DNA of 64,000 nucleotides from Ferrimonas balearica DSM 9799 (GCF_000148645.1 NC_014541.1:2069139-2133138), one strand, 5' to 3'; shown: positions 53,650 through 62,216, numbered from the stretch's first letter. Numbers and translations are program-made. The notes: generated from the letters alone by a model not told the origin.

Positions 53650-55698
53650 ATGAGCCCAACGTTGTTTGCCACCCGGAAGGTGGCGGTTGCTGTCAGTGCA
53701 GCAATGGCCCTGGGCGCGACCAGCGTCCAGGCCGAGGCCAATTGGCCAGCCTACGAGATTCAGAACATCAATGAGGTGTTCTCGATTCGCGGCACTCTGG
53801 ACAACTCCCGAAATGGTTATGGTGCCGCCTTTGCGGGCGAGACCGCCCTCGGTATTGCCAAGGGGGTAAATGATGCGACCACCTCCGAAGACGATAACGT
53901 TATCGACGACGTCGTAGACGCCATCCTGCCGGAAGAGTCAGCCACCACCAACAGCATCTACCGCCCCTTTAACGGCAACAACTTCCTGTTTGAACAGAGC
54001 GCGGCGACCAACTGGGAGCCCGCCTATGTGCCGCTGCTGGAAAACACCCCGCCGGTACTGAACCCGGATGAGGATGAGAACCCGGACGCCATTCCGCGCA
54101 CCAACGCGTTCTATTTTGATGCCACACCCCTGGGCCTGCGCACCGGCAGCACCTCTGCGCTGCAGGCAACGCCGCTGCCCAACGAAAACTGCGACCCGGC
54201 AGAAAACTCGGACTGCAGTGAGTTCCTCTACTACCGTGACTTCGAAAGCCGTGCGTTTGTGCAGTCCGACGCGGGCTACCTGCTTTTGCCGCCGGAAGCG
54301 GCGTCCATGGCTTATGTCACCGCCGACGAAGATCTCGACCCCACTCCGGTTCAGACGGGCGGCAGCAGCGTTGCTACCGCAGTTAACGACAATGGCGTGG
54401 TAGTGGGTTATGCCTCAACCGAGTTCAGCGAAACCGCCGGCGACAACATCGACCTCTGTATTGAAGCCCTCGCTGACGAAGACAGCGAGACCGTTCCGCT
54501 GCCGATCGAAGCCTGCGTTCAGAACCTGCAAAATGGCTCGGTCATTGGCTACCAAACCCGTGGCTACGTCTGGCAGGTTGATACCAGCAGCATGAGCATT
54601 GTCAGCCAGCAGCCGCTGCCGCTGACCTTCACTCCGAGTGAACTGCCAACCGAATCTGACCGCGACAACGTCTACCTTGGCCAGGCTCTGGGTCTGTCCG
54701 ACGGCAATAACGACTTTATCGTTGGTCGAGGCAATCAACTGAGTAAAAGTGACCGACCGCTGAGCACGTTGTACGCGCAGGCTTGGAAAGCGAACGGTGG
54801 TGATTACTCCACCTATCTGATCGGTCCGACCGTTGAAGACAGCGAGCGTGTTGAGCAGTCCATTGCCTACGACGTGAACGACAGTGGTCTGGCCGTGGGT
54901 GTCGTACGCCGCTGGATTGATGGTTACGTTCGTAACAAGTTTGCGGTAGTAGACCTGAGCGCGGAGCCGGAAGAGTACCGCGACGGGCAACGTTACATGT
55001 TTACTGAGCCCAATGACTTCTTCGACAGCCAGTCCGATCTGGCCTCCATTGGTCGCTCTATCAACAACAACGGCATCGTTGTCGGTAACATCGAAGTGGA
55101 CCGGGTTAAGAACCTGCCGCGTCGGGTTCGGGCCTTTGCGTACGACCACACCAACGAAGACTTTATCAACCTGAATGAGCTGCTGACCTGCGATTCCCGC
55201 GGTTACGTACCGGCTCAGGAAGGGGATGAAGGCGTTGAGATTGATGAAGCCGGCAACCTGTGGAAGAGCTACACCGTCGTCGATGACGAAAACTTCTCTA
55301 CCACCATCACCTATAACGTTGAGATCACTCTGGTGGACGCCAACCAGATCGACGATAACGGCAACATCGTGGCGACCGCCCTGGTGCGCCTGCCACGGGT
55401 GAAAACCGAAGAGGTGGAAGAGACCGACGAAGATGGCAACACCACCATCCGAACCGTTGTGGTGATCGACGAGGCAACCGGCAAGCCGGTGATCGAGACC
55501 GACGCCAACGGCAATCCGACCACCAACCAGGTGCCGCGCTCCGTAGTGCTCAAGCCCGTGGATGCTGCACAAACCTGTACCCTGACCATCGAAGATGGCC
55601 TGAACCCGCCGCCGAACGAGCGACAGGGCGCCAGCTTTGGTTGGGCCTGGTTGATGGCACTGGCCCCGCTGGCCTGGTGGCGTCGCCGCCAGAGCTAA
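53650..55698 (+). CDS. DUF3466 exported protein with C-terminal sorting tail
   Basis: A 682-residue exported protein with signal peptide (about 27 residues, ending SVQAEA). The body has repeated beta segments such as GYASTEF, VGVVRRWIDGYV and NNNGIVVGNIEVDRV, of the HAF/propeller kind. It ends with RQGASFGWAWLMALAPLAWWRRRQS-like tripartite features: small-residue motif, hydrophobic helix and an Arg cluster, as in GlyGly-CTERM tails processed by rhombosortase before type II secretion. The GG is GA here. It lies 10 bases after uup. The function of DUF3466 is unknown. Very acidic overall. Confidence 0.85.
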   Translation: MSPTLFATRKVAVAVSAAMALGATSVQAEANWPAYEIQNINEVFSIRGTLDNSRNGYGAAFAGETALGIAKGVNDATTSEDDNVIDDVVDAILPEESATTNSIYRPFNGNNFLFEQSAATNWEPAYVPLLENTPPVLNPDEDENPDAIPRTNAFYFDATPLGLRTGSTSALQATPLPNENCDPAENSDCSEFLYYRDFESRAFVQSDAGYLLLPPEAASMAYVTADEDLDPTPVQTGGSSVATAVNDNGVVVGYASTEFSETAGDNIDLCIEALADEDSETVPLPIEACVQNLQNGSVIGYQTRGYVWQVDTSSMSIVSQQPLPLTFTPSELPTESDRDNVYLGQALGLSDGNNDFIVGRGNQLSKSDRPLSTLYAQAWKANGGDYSTYLIGPTVEDSERVEQSIAYDVNDSGLAVGVVRRWIDGYVRNKFAVVDLSAEPEEYRDGQRYMFTEPNDFFDSQSDLASIGRSINNNGIVVGNIEVDRVKNLPRRVRAFAYDHTNEDFINLNELLTCDSRGYVPAQEGDEGVEIDEAGNLWKSYTVVDDENFSTTITYNVEITLVDANQIDDNGNIVATALVRLPRVKTEEVEETDEDGNTTIRTVVVIDEATGKPVIETDANGNPTTNQVPRSVVLKPVDAAQTCTLTIEDGLNPPPNERQGASFGWAWLMALAPLAWWRRRQS

Positions 55699-55711
55699 GC
55701 GAAAGGTGTTG

Positions 55712-55737
55712 AAAAAGGGGGCTTCGGCCTCCTTTTT
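55712..55737 (+). terminator. terminator of the rlmKL-uup-DUF3466 operon
   Basis: AAGGGGGC pairs with GCCTCCTT around TTCG, then a T-run. Between here and rmf (about 300 bases) there is only the rmf leader; GTTGAT/ATCAAC at 55953-55979 is a weak dyad and no firm promoter was found. Confidence 0.85.
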
Positions 55738-56044
55738 TGTTTCAATCCGCCAGAGCGCGATTTAACCAATAGCGTTCAGGCACCTATCCTCGCCTGCGTC
55801 AAAAGCCAGATGAGCGCCAACAGTTTGACGATTTTCAGCCGGTTAGGGTTGCGCCGGGCATGGATCTTCAGCCGCATCAAATTTTCTTGAATTTTTAATC
55901 GTTCTGTCTCAGAAGCTTAAAGTTCAACCGACATTGTCAAGGGTTTTGGCCTGTTGATCTCGGCGAAAAAAACATCAACTATTGTCTGGAGGCTGACGGC
56001 CTCTTCCACATTTGCACATCACTGTTACGAGGGATGATATGCCA

Positions 56045-56221
56045 ATGAAAAGACAAAAACGGGATAAGATGGATCGGGCTTTTTCCCGCGGTTTTCAAGC
56101 TGGCCTGACCGGCCGCTCGAAAGAGAATTGCCCTTATCATGCACCGGACGCAAAGATGCACTGGCTCGGAGGATGGCGGGAAGCCATTGATGGCCGAGAA
56201 ACGGGATTGTTTACCAAGTAA
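56045..56221 (+). CDS. rmf: ribosome modulation factor
   Basis: A 58-residue basic protein that pairs 70S ribosomes into inactive 100S dimers in stationary phase. The N-terminus MKRQKRDKMDRAFSRGFQAG and the block GRSKENCPYHAP, then WLGGWREA, match E. coli RMF (55 residues). The ATG at 56045 is chosen by homology; ATG at 56039 has GAGGG at better spacing and would add two residues. E. coli also has rmf beside fabA. ppGpp/stationary control is known for the family; nothing decisive is visible here. Confidence 0.95.
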   Translation: MKRQKRDKMDRAFSRGFQAGLTGRSKENCPYHAPDAKMHWLGGWREAIDGRETGLFTK

Positions 56222-56234
56222 CCCCTCATCAGTC

Positions 56235-56257
56235 GCCCTCCCATTGGAGGGCTTTTT
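56235..56257 (+). terminator. terminator of rmf
   Basis: GCCCTCC and GGAGGGC pair around CATT, followed by five T. Confidence 0.88.
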
Positions 56258-56305
56258 AAGGCCCGGTGGTTGCCGTATGCTGGAAGCGCATAAAGGAGGA
56301 CAACC

Positions 56306-56788
56306 ATGTCAGGGAACATCTACCAATTCAGTGCCGACCTCAACGGCGGCGAGCCCCAATCCTTGGAAGCCTATCGCGGCAAAGTGCTCCTGGTGGTCAA
56401 TACTGCCAGTGCGTGCGGTTTTACGCCCCAGTATGAAGGCCTGCAGAAGTTGCAAAACGAGTTTGGCGAGCGTGGCTTCTCGGTGTTGGCCTTTCCGTGT
56501 AACCAGTTTGGCAATCAGGAATCCGGAGACGACGAGGCGATCCGTGGCTTTTGCGATTTGCGCTTCAATATCGACTTTCCGCTGTTTTCCAAAATCGACG
56601 TGAACGGCAACAACGCGCACCCCTTATTTGAGTGGCTTAAAGCGGAGAAGGGCGGTTGGCTGGGCGACAACATCAAGTGGAACTTCACTAAGTTTCTGGT
56701 GGACAGAGAGGGGCGGGTGGTTGAACGATTTGCGCCGACGACCAAACCTGAGTCGATCGCCGGCGCCATTGAGAAGCTGTTAGCTTAG
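56306..56788 (+). CDS. glutathione peroxidase-family thiol peroxidase
   Basis: A 160-residue cytosolic peroxidase. The catalytic tetrad is present: Cys in NTASACGFTPQYEG near 37, Gln in FPCNQFGNQE near 71, Trp and Asn in IKWNFTKFLVD near 125. It uses cysteine, not selenocysteine. FPCNQF carries a second cysteine that may act as resolving partner, so thioredoxin may be the true donor as for many bacterial members. AAAGGAGG lies ahead of the ATG. Convergent with fabA; its stop codon is in a 15-base tandem repeat. Confidence 0.93.
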   Translation: MSGNIYQFSADLNGGEPQSLEAYRGKVLLVVNTASACGFTPQYEGLQKLQNEFGERGFSVLAFPCNQFGNQESGDDEAIRGFCDLRFNIDFPLFSKIDVNGNNAHPLFEWLKAEKGGWLGDNIKWNFTKFLVDREGRVVERFAPTTKPESIAGAIEKLLA

Positions 56789-56805
56789 AAGCTGTTAGCT
56801 TAGAA
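56769..56805. repeat. 15-bp tandem repeat at the gpx/fabA junction
   Basis: GAAGCTGTTAGCTTA occurs twice in direct succession (from 56772) and a third partial copy follows. The first copy contains the peroxidase stop codon and the boundary of the last copy supplies the fabA stop. Confidence 0.8.
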
Positions 56806-57339
56806 GCTGGAAGTGTCCTGGAACACGCCCACTTTCAGGTCGGTCGCGGTGTAGATTTCGCGGCCGTCCACTGACAGGGTGGCGTCAGCCAGACCCATGA
56901 TCAGTTTACGGTGAATGGTGCGCTTGAGGTGGATATGGTAAGTCACCTTCTTCGCCTCAGGCAGCACCTGGCCGGTAAATTTCACTTCACCGACACCCAG
57001 AGCACGTCCCTTGCCTTTGGCCCCTTGCCAGGCCAGGAAGAAACCCACCAGTTGCCACATCGCATCGAGGCCGAGACAGCCCGGCATCACCGGATCGGAC
57101 TCAAAGTGGCAGTCAAAAAACCACAGGCTGGGGTCGATATCCAGTTCGGCGATGATTTCGCCTTTACCGTATTTGCCGCCATGCTCATTGATGGTGGAGA
57201 TGCGATCCAGCATCAACATGTTGTCTTTAGGCAGACGCGGCGCGTCTTCCCCAAACAGGCGGCCGTGACCGCTTTCAACCAGCGCCTCCTTGTCGTACTC
57301 AGAGGCGTTGATGGGTTCTAATTTTTCTGCCACTTGCAT
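56800..57339 (-). CDS. fabA: 3-hydroxydecanoyl-ACP dehydratase/isomerase
   Basis: Dehydrates 3-hydroxyacyl-ACP and isomerises trans-2- to cis-3-decenoyl-ACP, the branch point of unsaturated fatty acid synthesis. The hot-dog fold catalytic segment [25 protein letters not shown] (about 75-99) holds the active His and Asp. [17 protein letters not shown] near 115 and [11 protein letters not shown] at the end are near-identical to E. coli. Length 179 (E. coli 172, shorter at the N-terminus). An open frame continues upstream, but ATG 57339 is the only suitable start. Control region with FadR- and FabR-like operators precedes it. Confidence 0.97.
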   Translation of the reverse strand: MQVAEKLEPINASEYDKEALVESGHGRLFGEDAPRLPKDNMLMLDRISTINEHGGKYGKGEIIAELDIDPSLWFFDCHFESDPVMPGCLGLDAMWQLVGFFLAWQGAKGKGRALGVGEVKFTGQVLPEAKKVTYHIHLKRTIHRKLIMGLADATLSVDGREIYTATDLKVGVFQDTSSF

Positions 57340-57374
57340 CGTTGTAAATCTGCTTTGCTTCCAAAGGAGCAACC

Positions 57375-57403
57375 AGATTAGCGAACAGTTGTACGCCAAA
57401 CAA
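57375..57403 (-). promoter_or_regulatory. fabA promoter with FabR-type operator in the spacer
   Basis: -35 TTGTTT (57398-57403) and -10 TAATCT (57375-57380) with a 17-base spacer. The spacer and the base next to it form the near-palindrome GGCGTACAACTGTTCGCT (57380-57397), close to the E. coli FabR site at the same place. FabR binding there would block polymerase when unsaturated acyl chains are plentiful. Confidence 0.75.
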
Positions 57404-57415
57404 CTCCGATCAGCT
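57399..57415 (-). promoter_or_regulatory. FadR-type activator site of fabA
   Basis: AGCTGATCGGAGTTGTT on the minus strand differs at two positions from the E. coli fabA FadR site as I recall it, and overlaps the -35 in the same way. It also overlaps the lonH stop codon region. Confidence 0.65.
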
Positions 57416-59158
57416 AAAACCGAACAGACGTTTCCAGAAGGGGCGGCGCTCGGGCTCATCGTTGCCGGCCATCTGGTCCAGTCTTTCCTGTACCAATCCG
57501 TAAAGCGTGCCGTCTGGGAAGCGGTTATCCTTATCGGGCTCACCCACTTCACAGCCGGTCAAAAGCGCCAGCGCTTCCTCTACATTGTCGACTTGAAACA
57601 GGTGGAACTGTCCGGATTCAACCGCTTCGATAACATCATCGCTCAAATTCAGCTGACGAGTGTTTGCTCTAGGCAGGATCACGCCCTGGCTTCCGGTGAG
57701 GCCACGGTAGCGACAAACGTGGAAGAAGCCTTCGATCTTCTCGTTTATCCCACCAATTGCCTGCACATTGCCAAACTGGTCGATCGCTCCGGTGAGCGCC
57801 AGTCCCTGCTTTACAGGGGCTTCGGCAATGGTGGAGATCAGGCTGCAGTATTCTGCCAACGACGCGCTGTCACCATCGATGGTCTGGTAGGACTGCTCAA
57901 AAACGATGTTGGCGCTCAGGTGGAGCGGCTCATCCTGGCCAAAGATTCGGTAGAGGCAGGCGGACAGGATCATCATCCCTTTGGCGTGGATGTTGCCACC
58001 GAGCTCGGACTTCCGCTCAATGTCCGCAACCTCACCGTCGCCGTAGTGCACGGATACGGTAATGCGTGCCGGCTCGCCGTAGCTGTGGCCACAATAATCC
58101 ACTACGGTCAGGCCGTTAATCTGGCCAACCTTTTCGCCTTCGGTATCGACACGAACCAGCGCCTCTTCGACGTTGCGTTGAGCGTAGATCTCGACACTGT
58201 TATGGCGATGTCGCTGCTGCTTCAGCGCATCCTGCACCCGTTCGGAGGTGATGGGGCCTTCGCTTTCGCATTGTCCCAACAGCAAACCCATTTCGTGCCA
58301 GGCCAGTGTCAATCTGCCCTGGTGTTCACAGGAGCGACTGGCGTGGCGGGCGAGGGCAGTCAGCGCCCCATTCTCCAGTCGTCGACCGGTGTAGAGCAAT
58401 GACACTTGTTGTGCCGACGCTCCCCAGAGTTGGGCGTCCTCATCGGAATCGACAAACCACTCGGGTTGGGCTTCCGCCATCAGGCTGAACAGGTCGGTGA
58501 AGTTGGGGTCCAGTGCGTCGAGGGTGTCATAGTCGAGCACATCGCCGAGGATAACCACCTTGCAGCAGACCGGGATCTGAATGGGAGAGCCACTGAAGGC
58601 GATGTAACCCCGCTTCAGCGCTTCCTTGACCATAAACCAGCGGCTGGGCTTCTGCAGCAGTCCTTCGGCCGGGATCACCAACACCTCGGAGCTGGCCAAC
58701 AGCCCTGCGTGATAGGCGCCGCTTTTGTCGACGCTTCCCAGCATCGTGTTGCGGGACAGGGGTTGATCTACGAACCGGAGTGGCGTCAGTTCCACCAATG
58801 CGGAAAGGGTTGCCTCGTCTGGAATGGCTTCGCCGTTGGGCAGTGTCCGCTTGGCGAACTGTTCCGCCGTGAGCTTGACCAGAGCTTGCGCTTCACCGTT
58901 AACCACGGACGCCAATATACCCGGGCTGACCTGCAACGGTTGTTGCTGGTGCAGGGCTTCGATCAGTGCTTCACCGTCAAAGCCTGGGAAGGCGGTGACA
59001 AAAAGGTGCTGGTTACTGCAGCGGCGAAACAGAGACCAGGCGCTAACGCACCGCTCCTGACCCAGCATCCAGGGGCTGGTGTGTGGGGCAGTGGCGTCGG
59101 GATCAAGTTGAGGGTAGTGCGGCTTAAGTGCCGACGGGGCCAAGCGCAATTGGGGCAA
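57410..59158 (-). CDS. ycbZ: Lon-family putative ATP-independent protease (LonH/YcbZ)
   Basis: A 582-residue protein (E. coli YcbZ 586) with a Lon proteolytic domain at the C-terminus: catalytic serine in [11 protein letters not shown] near 457, lysine in [11 protein letters not shown] near 500. [17 protein letters not shown] lies near 405. The N-terminal part is a degenerate AAA-like region. The TTG at 59158 is proposed as start: GGAGAG lies about 6 bases upstream and the length then fits the family, while the frame upstream is unlike any homologue. Upstream of fabA as in E. coli. Confidence 0.9.
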   Translation of the reverse strand: MPQLRLAPSALKPHYPQLDPDATAPHTSPWMLGQERCVSAWSLFRRCSNQHLFVTAFPGFDGEALIEALHQQQPLQVSPGILASVVNGEAQALVKLTAEQFAKRTLPNGEAIPDEATLSALVELTPLRFVDQPLSRNTMLGSVDKSGAYHAGLLASSEVLVIPAEGLLQKPSRWFMVKEALKRGYIAFSGSPIQIPVCCKVVILGDVLDYDTLDALDPNFTDLFSLMAEAQPEWFVDSDEDAQLWGASAQQVSLLYTGRRLENGALTALARHASRSCEHQGRLTLAWHEMGLLLGQCESEGPITSERVQDALKQQRHRHNSVEIYAQRNVEEALVRVDTEGEKVGQINGLTVVDYCGHSYGEPARITVSVHYGDGEVADIERKSELGGNIHAKGMMILSACLYRIFGQDEPLHLSANIVFEQSYQTIDGDSASLAEYCSLISTIAEAPVKQGLALTGAIDQFGNVQAIGGINEKIEGFFHVCRYRGLTGSQGVILPRANTRQLNLSDDVIEAVESGQFHLFQVDNVEEALALLTGCEVGEPDKDNRFPDGTLYGLVQERLDQMAGNDEPERRPFWKRLFGFS

Positions 59159-59293
59159 GGGTGGCTCTCCGGAAAAAAAACAGTCCGCCACTATACCATA
59201 GCGGCTGTAGGACAGCCCGGATGGCGGCCTGAATGTTGGCCAACCCCCTTTGGTTAAATGACAAAGTGTGGGTTTAAGTGCGATTTTTATGGG

Positions 59294-59315
59294 ATACTGT
59301 ATGGGCATACAGTAT
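59294..59315 (+). promoter_or_regulatory. LexA (SOS) box of the first tyrosine recombinase
   Basis: The core TACTGTATGGGCATACAGTA has CTGT-N8-ACAG and agrees with the E. coli consensus in both arms. It is a perfect 10-bp inverted repeat with two central bases. It ends 12 bases before the ATG and overlaps a possible -10 (GATACT), so LexA should repress this gene. Confidence 0.85.
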
Positions 59316-59326
59316 TGGGTAAAACT

Positions 59327-60625
59327 ATGACCTCTGACCGTCCACCAGCGCTGCCTCTGTTCGATACCTTGCGACACTTTGAGTCCAGTAATCCCTTCAT
59401 TAATCAGCATCTGGCTTCGTTGGTTTGCCAGGGTATTGATGACGCATCCCTGAGTTATGAGCACGCCCTCGATTTTCTGGTGGAGCAGCGCCATAACGAG
59501 AACAATTACAAATCACACCGCAGTGAACTCACCACTTTTTTGCACTGGTGTTGGTGCGAAGAGGGCGTGTCGTTGCAGCAGGTGGATCGTCGCCTTCTCG
59601 TGCGCTATCTGGATTATTGCCAGTCACCACCTCCAGCGTTGATTGGCTATCGGAACGTGGCACAGTTTCTGGCAGCCAAAGGGGAAACCGAACGTCGACC
59701 TAATCCAAACTGGCGTCCGTTCTTGGGGCGGATGGAGATGGGGGAAAAACTGCCTTATCGGCTTAGTGTTTCTGCCATCAAGACCAAGCTTGCACTGCTT
59801 TCTGCCTTCTTTACTTACCTCAATGATGTCGAATACACCGACCGTAATCCGGCGGCCCTGTTACTCAAACGGGCAAAAGCGCGCTACGCCGGACAAAGCG
59901 GCCTGGGTGAAGAGACGCCGATGAAGGCGTTTACGGAACTGCAGTGGTCGTACGTACTGGGGGCCGCGACACGATTGGCCAATGAGCAACCGGAACAGTA
60001 CGAGCGCACACTGTTTCTGGTGTCGTTGCTGTACAGCTGTTATTTGCGGGTTTCCGAAGTGTCAGCACGTCCCGGCTTCAGCCCGGTGATGGGGCAATTT
60101 CGCCGGGACAGTAAAACCGGCGTGTGGGGATTCTTTGTGCCGATGAGCAAAGGCGGTAAAAGTCGGACCGTTGCGCTGTCCGATGCGATGCTGAACGCGC
60201 TGAAGCGATACCGGGAATATCTCGGTTTGCCCGCGATGCCGGCACCGAAGGAACTGACCCCGCTGTTTTGCCGCCACCGTGCGGCGCAGCGAGGCCGGGA
60301 TGTGGGTGAACTTAATGCCAACCTAGGTCAACGCCAAATCCGGGAGTTGGTGGATGGACTGATCTCAGTGGCCTCTCAGGACGCTGCCGCGGATGGGTTG
60401 GCGGATGATGCCAGGGAGATGGCTGAGATGACGGTGCACAGTTTGCGTCACACCGGCATCTCTCACGACATCAATCTTAACGGGCGACCTTTGTCTCACG
60501 TTCAGGCCGATGCGGGCCATGATTCCATCGATACGACCAGTCACTATTTGCACACCAGTCAGGTAGAGCGCCATCAGACCGCGAGGACCAAGCCTCTAGA
60601 CCATCTTGGGTTTGCTGCTGACTAG
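59327..60625 (+). CDS. tyrosine recombinase, SOS-controlled
   Basis: A 432-residue phage-integrase-family recombinase. Catalytic set visible: Arg in SCYLRVSEVS near 246, Lys in SKGGKSRTV near 284, HSLRHTG near 380 (HxxR), AGHDS near 407 and the nucleophile Tyr in TTSHYLH near 416. A SAM-like N-terminal DNA-binding region covers about 30-190. The gene starts just after a LexA box, an arrangement known for mobile-element and integron recombinases. It converges with a second recombinase with a 4-base stop overlap. The start at ATG 59327 excludes an upstream frame that would run through the LexA box. Confidence 0.93.
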   Translation: MTSDRPPALPLFDTLRHFESSNPFINQHLASLVCQGIDDASLSYEHALDFLVEQRHNENNYKSHRSELTTFLHWCWCEEGVSLQQVDRRLLVRYLDYCQSPPPALIGYRNVAQFLAAKGETERRPNPNWRPFLGRMEMGEKLPYRLSVSAIKTKLALLSAFFTYLNDVEYTDRNPAALLLKRAKARYAGQSGLGEETPMKAFTELQWSYVLGAATRLANEQPEQYERTLFLVSLLYSCYLRVSEVSARPGFSPVMGQFRRDSKTGVWGFFVPMSKGGKSRTVALSDAMLNALKRYREYLGLPAMPAPKELTPLFCRHRAAQRGRDVGELNANLGQRQIRELVDGLISVASQDAAADGLADDAREMAEMTVHSLRHTGISHDINLNGRPLSHVQADAGHDSIDTTSHYLHTSQVERHQTARTKPLDHLGFAAD

Positions 60626-61668
60626 TAGAGTCCCTGACCCGGGTGGCTGTTGAAGTGCCCAAGGTCGTCCAGATAGAGCATCAGGGTTTTGGGATCACGG
60701 TGCCCGGAGATCTTCATGACTTCACTGATCGGCGCGCCTTTGAGCAGCGCCGAATCGATAAAGCCCCGACGCAAGCTGTGTCCGGATACGCCGCCGTGGC
60801 TTGCCTCCATGCCAATTCCCTGAGCCCTTTTCATAATGATTCGGGCAACGGAGCTGGGGTGCAGAGGTTTTGCTAACGGCTGGCGATTGCGGTTTGCACG
60901 GCGGAACAGCGGGCCCTGTTGGGCGCCAAGTCGCATCATATAGCGTTGCAACAAGGCAACCGGGCAGCGGCTGGGATCCTGGCCCGCTACAATCGGCACC
61001 TGACTGAATTCACTGCGTCGCTTTCGGGTTTCGAAACCCAGGTTGGCGCCATTAGGGTAGAGCCGAACATCTTCAATCTTGAGAGAAGCGAGGTCACTCA
61101 CCCGCAGTGCGCCGGCAAAGCCAACCGCCAGTAGCGTCTTGTCTCTCAGGTCGACAAATTCCTGTTCCTCCATCCGGTGCATCAACTCGGCCATCGGGTC
61201 GCTACCCAGACCTTTTGCTCGTTTCGGGCGAGTCGGCAGCAACCGAACGACACCGGCAAGGTGATCCTGAACCAGGGTGCTGGCTGCAGGATTGGGGGAT
61301 CGTCCTTGCTGAGACATCCACCATTTCAGCGTTGAGAGTCGACGACGAATGGAACGTACTGAGAGGGGAGGGCCGGAAACCAACGTGGACTGGCCATTGT
61401 GGGGATTGTAGGTCAGTCGGTTGGGACGTCCTTCACAGGCCATATGTGTCATCCACAGGCACAGGTCAGCATCGGTTGCTCGTTCTGGATTGATGCCATG
61501 CGCCTGACACCAGTAACCATACTGCCTTAGATCAGAACGTCGCGCCTGCCAGGTTTTCTCCGACAGTCGAGCTCGATGCACCTGGTCCAGCAAGGCCTGA
61601 TCGATCGAATCGACTGCGATGCTAAGCCCTTGTTTTGGCGAGATTAAAGCAGGTGCATCCGGTGTCAT
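60622..61668 (-). CDS. second tyrosine recombinase
   Basis: A 348-residue integrase-family protein. Arg in AGALRVSDLASL near 188, HSLRRGF near 299 (HxxR), SGHRDPKTLMLYLDD near 322-336 with the His and the nucleophile Tyr; the basic KRRSEF near 217 supplies the lysine. An N-terminal core-binding domain covers about 20-150. It differs clearly from the first recombinase, so the pair is not a simple duplication. No good ribosome site precedes the ATG. The pair lies between lonH and the MatP-like gene, genes that are direct neighbours in E. coli. Confidence 0.92.
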   Translation of the reverse strand: MTPDAPALISPKQGLSIAVDSIDQALLDQVHRARLSEKTWQARRSDLRQYGYWCQAHGINPERATDADLCLWMTHMACEGRPNRLTYNPHNGQSTLVSGPPLSVRSIRRRLSTLKWWMSQQGRSPNPAASTLVQDHLAGVVRLLPTRPKRAKGLGSDPMAELMHRMEEQEFVDLRDKTLLAVGFAGALRVSDLASLKIEDVRLYPNGANLGFETRKRRSEFSQVPIVAGQDPSRCPVALLQRYMMRLGAQQGPLFRRANRNRQPLAKPLHPSSVARIIMKRAQGIGMEASHGGVSGHSLRRGFIDSALLKGAPISEVMKISGHRDPKTLMLYLDDLGHFNSHPGQGLY

Positions 61669-61726
61669 CGGAGAACGGAACCTAAGGTGTTTATATGCGT
61701 GGATCGGATCCTAATGGGTTTGGCAT

Positions 61727-61760
61727 ATTAGATCAACTAACGGCAATTATCTGATCTAAT
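61727..61760. repeat. 9-bp inverted repeat between recombinase 2 and the MatP-like gene
   Basis: ATTAGATCA and TGATCTAAT are separated by 16 bases. The spacing suits two protomers on one DNA face more than an RNA hairpin. It could be an operator of the second recombinase or a recombination half-site pair. Confidence 0.5.
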
Positions 61761-61774
61761 CGGTGCCAGCCTTC

Positions 61775-61799
61775 AACAAAAGGGGAGCGCAAACTCCCC
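61775..61799 (-). terminator. terminator of the MatP-like gene
   Basis: GGGGAG and CTCCCC pair around six bases; on the minus strand TTTTGTT follows. It lies directly behind the stop codon. Confidence 0.65.
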
Positions 61800-61811
61800 G
61801 GTAACGGGTCT

Positions 61812-62216
61812 TCAGAAATCGGTGTTTTCGAGCTCTCGAGCCATCCAACAGATGGTTTCAGAGTAGGAGTCCAGCTGGTATTGCTGGCGAATCTTGTCGA
61901 GGGCAGCCAGTGCATCGGCATCGAGATCGATGGCTTTCTTAGCCCGGCTTTGACGATGGAGATGGGTGCTGTAGCGGCGGCGTAACATAGGAAGACGCCC
62001 AGCGCCGAAGGTGAGCTCAATAAACTCCGTCAATTCTTGCTCTAAGGTGCGGTCGAATTCCGCTTCCCGCGCTCGCCATTGTGGCATCTGCTGTTCTCGG
62101 ATGCGCAAGCGCCAGTTGTCGGGGTCGGCCAGACTGGCGTAACGAACCAGGAATGGCGATGAACGGGTAATCAGAAACTCGACGAAATCACAGGTGATGG
62201 GAAGCGGGCGGGCCAT
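61812..62216 (-). CDS. MatP-like ribbon-helix-helix DNA-binding protein
   Basis: A 134-residue protein. The C-terminal part RAKKAIDLDADALAALDKI then SYSETICWMARELEN reads like the ribbon-helix-helix of E. coli MatP (KKSIDL, 19 residues, SETIVQLIEDAEN), with 20 residues in the spacer here. The preceding RRR/His-rich stretch also corresponds. The N-terminal ~75 residues are helical but not obviously MatP. MatP organises the Ter macrodomain; its gene adjoins ycbZ in E. coli and the same order is seen here if the two recombinases are ignored. A weak or absent ribosome site precedes the ATG. Could instead be an unrelated RHH regulator of the element. Confidence 0.55.
   Translation of the reverse strand: MARPLPITCDFVEFLITRSSPFLVRYASLADPDNWRLRIREQQMPQWRAREAEFDRTLEQELTEFIELTFGAGRLPMLRRRYSTHLHRQSRAKKAIDLDADALAALDKIRQQYQLDSYSETICWMARELENTDF

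Noticed and set aside
59206-59220. GGCTGTAGGACAGCC as a second LexA box
   Set aside because: CTGT and ACAG are separated by three bases, not eight.
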